A stretch of DNA of 7,951 nucleotides from Bacteroidales bacterium UBA6360 (GTDB taxonomy: Bacteria; Bacteroidota; Bacteroidia; Bacteroidales; UBA932). Location of the stretch: positions 1-7,951 of the forward strand of contig DJRM01000082.1 in the NCBI GenBank assembly GCA_002440085.1. Reading direction: 5' to 3'. Positions 6,548-7,951 of this stretch are shown here, piece after piece. Positions within the stretch are counted from its first letter, which is position 1. The number at the start of each line of letters is the position of its first letter. The notes under the pieces were generated by a model. It was not told where the DNA came from, did no database searches, and saw only the letters and a program-made list of their open reading frames with translations. The position numbers were made by a program, and so were the translations under genes.

Positions 6548-7822
6548 TATTGCTTCAGATACGACATAGGTGCTGCCGCCGATATAAATCAGCGGCTTTA
6601 TGCAGGCCTCGGACAAGTTCCGCGCCAGAGCGACCGCCTCCGTAACGCTGTGGCAGACGAATGCGTCACCGTCGTATGCTGCCCTCGCTTCATCGGCCGG
6701 TAGGGCACGGGAACCTGCGGCATTTGTGAAAATGACCTTGGCGCGGCGCGGAATCATCCGTATCACGCTTCTGTAGTCCTTGTCGGCGACGCTTCCGTAG
6801 ACCATAATCAGCTCATATCCATCTTCTTCCGCCATCCTTTCCAGCTGAGCGAAGTTATATTTCAGCCCGTGCTTGTTGTGCCCGATGTCGACAATCGTGA
6901 GAGGGGAGTCGCAGACCTTCTCCCAGCGTCCTCGGAATCCGGTGCGCTCGGCGGTGTGCCTGAGTGCGTCCAGAACAAGGGGCGATGCCGCCGACTTCGG
7001 AGTGATGCCCCTGCGGTGAAGGATTGTTAGTGCTGCCAGTGTCGTAGGCAGATTCTTTTCCTGGTAGCATCCTCGGAGGTCAAACTCGTCGAGAACCGCG
7101 GCAAGTGTGTTCTTTTGAAAATTGAAGTCTTTGTCTGCAAATGAGATGTCCGCCTCCTCTGCGGCCGCCTTTGCCTTGAACACGAGGTCGCTGTCCTCTC
7201 CGGACTCGCCGATGACAACAGGAATCCCGTGCTTGATGATTCCGGCTTTCTCGGCCGCGATTTTCGCAATGGTGTCGCCGAGTATGTTGCAGTGGTCCAG
7301 CCCGATGTTCGTGATTACGCTCAGCTGAGGAGAGATTATATTGGTGCTGTCAAGCCGTCCTCCCAGCCCGGTCTCGATGACCGCGAAATCCACACCCTCC
7401 CGGGCGAACCACCAGAAGGCGAGCGCTGTGGTAATCTCGAAGAATGACAGGTTGAGCTCGTCAAACACCGGCCACCACCGCGTGCAGAATTCCAAAACCT
7501 CCCGATGCGGAATCAGCCCCTGCCCGACAATCCTTGCCCTCTCCCGGAAGTCCAGCAGATGCGGCGAGGTGTAGAGCCCGACCTTGTAGCCCATGGCCGA
7601 GAGCGCCGCCGCAATCATGTTGCTAACCGACCCCTTCCCGTTCGTTCCTGCGACGTGCACGCTCCTGTAGCTTCGGTGCGGACGGCCGAGCCGCGAGTCG
7701 AACTCCATCATGTTTTCAAGTCCCGGATGATAGGCGTTCCCGCCGACCACCTGATAGGACGGGAACCTCCTGAACAGCCGTTCAATCAGTTCGTCATATT
7801 CCTTTTCGTCAAATTCTTCCAT
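6536..7822 (-). CDS. folC: Bifunctional folylpolyglutamate synthase / dihydrofolate synthase
   Basis: FolC is a cytoplasmic Mur-ligase-family enzyme. It uses ATP to join glutamate to dihydropteroate, making dihydrofolate, and to lengthen the glutamate tail of folates. From the ATG at 7822 it has 428 residues, the normal family length. The P-loop GTNGKGS is at 59-65, followed by YTSPHLLDFRER (the folate-synthase signature region, about 84-95). The central motifs are FEITTALAFWWF (128-139), ETGLGGRLDSTN (150-161) and ITNIGLDH...AAEKAGIIK (170-197). GRWE (298-301) and DIGHNKHG (312-319) mark the C-terminal ligase domain, and YGSVADKD (342-349) follows. The frame is also open from an ATG at 7858, but that ATG lies at the predicted transcription start and would translate the dyad, so 7822 is preferred. 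The final codons (Arg-Val-Lys-stop) are exactly the 12-nt arm of the hairpin repeat. Whether it does one or both reactions cannot be told from sequence alone. Confidence 0.95.
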   Translation of the reverse strand: MEEFDEKEYDELIERLFRRFPSYQVVGGNAYHPGLENMMEFDSRLGRPHRSYRSVHVAGTNGKGSVSNMIAAALSAMGYKVGLYTSPHLLDFRERARIVGQGLIPHREVLEFCTRWWPVFDELNLSFFEITTALAFWWFAREGVDFAVIETGLGGRLDSTNIISPQLSVITNIGLDHCNILGDTIAKIAAEKAGIIKHGIPVVIGESGEDSDLVFKAKAAAEEADISFADKDFNFQKNTLAAVLDEFDLRGCYQEKNLPTTLAALTILHRRGITPKSAASPLVLDALRHTAERTGFRGRWEKVCDSPLTIVDIGHNKHGLKYNFAQLERMAEEDGYELIMVYGSVADKDYRSVIRMIPRRAKVIFTNAAGSRALPADEARAAYDGDAFVCHSVTEAVALARNLSEACIKPLIYIGGSTYVVSEAIRVK

Positions 7823-7836
7823 GTCATTGTTATATT

Positions 7837-7852
7837 TTCCCGAAATCGGGAA
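7837..7852. promoter_or_regulatory. 7-bp perfect dyad in the folC 5' UTR
   Basis: TTCCCGA at 7837-7843 and TCGGGAA at 7846-7852 are exact reverse complements around AA. On the folC transcript this would form a 6-bp stem with a 4-nt loop a few nucleotides after the predicted transcription start, ending 14 nt before the ATG at 7822. It could be an operator overlapping the start site or a 5' stabilising hairpin. It is too small to be a known folate or THF riboswitch. Confidence 0.45.
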
Positions 7853-7862
7853 GTTCATAGTA

Positions 7863-7894
7863 CAAATTTAATCATTCTTCCGCAATTTCGGCAA
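7863..7894 (-). promoter_or_regulatory. Bacteroidota-type promoter of folC
   Basis: On the minus strand, TTGC (7894-7891) is followed after 20 nt by TAAATTTG (7870-7863). The second box is a full match to the Bacteroidota primary sigma factor -7 consensus TAnnTTTG, and the spacing to a TTG-type -33 box is right. Transcription would begin near 7856-7859, giving a leader of about 35 nt to the ATG at 7822. This promoter may also serve the macroglobulin gene; I find no convincing separate promoter in the 79-nt gap upstream of that gene. Confidence 0.65.
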
Positions 7895-7951
7895 TATGTG
7901 CCCGTCTTCCCTCAAGAAGAAAAGTGTAGATTGATTATCAAACAAAAAGCA

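Noticed and set aside
6272..6703. Plus-strand open frame of 143 codons across the macroglobulin/folC junction
   Set aside because: It is antisense to both genes and runs through the hairpin repeat. The composition is not protein-like beyond what shadow frames give.
7931..7941. Small palindrome TTGAT-T-ATCAA near the right edge
   Set aside because: Five base pairs in AT-rich DNA is expected by chance, and nothing around it supports a role.

Overview
The window looks like ordinary chromosomal DNA from a Bacteroidota member, most likely a Bacteroidales gut or rumen lineage. The evidence is a Bacteroidales-type L-rhamnulose-1-phosphate aldolase, an alpha-2-macroglobulin protein with the N-terminal helical domain and C-terminal domain usual in this phylum, a promoter matching the Bacteroidota consensus (TTG ... 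TAnnTTTG), and start codons with little or no Shine-Dalgarno sequence. Base composition is roughly balanced. I cannot name a genus.

Layout: 1-97 is an AT-rich leader with a small perfect dyad. 98-904 (+) is rhaD, the last enzyme of L-rhamnose breakdown. 905-1035 is the gap between convergent genes and is almost filled by a 119-nt imperfect palindrome that probably terminates transcription from both sides. 1036-6456 (-) is one intact, very large gene for an exported alpha-2-macroglobulin-family protein of about 1806 residues. 6487-6547 holds a shorter hairpin related to the one at 907-1025, and it overlaps the 3' end of the next gene. 6536-7822 (-) is folC, folylpolyglutamate/dihydrofolate synthase, preceded by a convincing promoter (7863-7894) and a dyad in its predicted 5' UTR (7837-7852). 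7895-7951 shows nothing I can assign beyond a minor 5-bp palindrome.

folC and the macroglobulin gene run in the same direction 79 nt apart and may be co-transcribed, with the 61-nt hairpin between them. They have no evident functional link. rhaD converges on them and is presumably the end of a rhamnose operon lying to the left of the window.

I see no defence system, mobile-element gene, CRISPR array or RNA gene. The most interesting signal is the pair of related hairpin elements. They share 14-nt and 20-nt end sequences, differ in their interior, and carry different but in each case self-complementary outer arms. Each sits just after the stop codon of the gene before it, or overlaps that stop. 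They look like members of a dispersed, terminator-associated repeat family.
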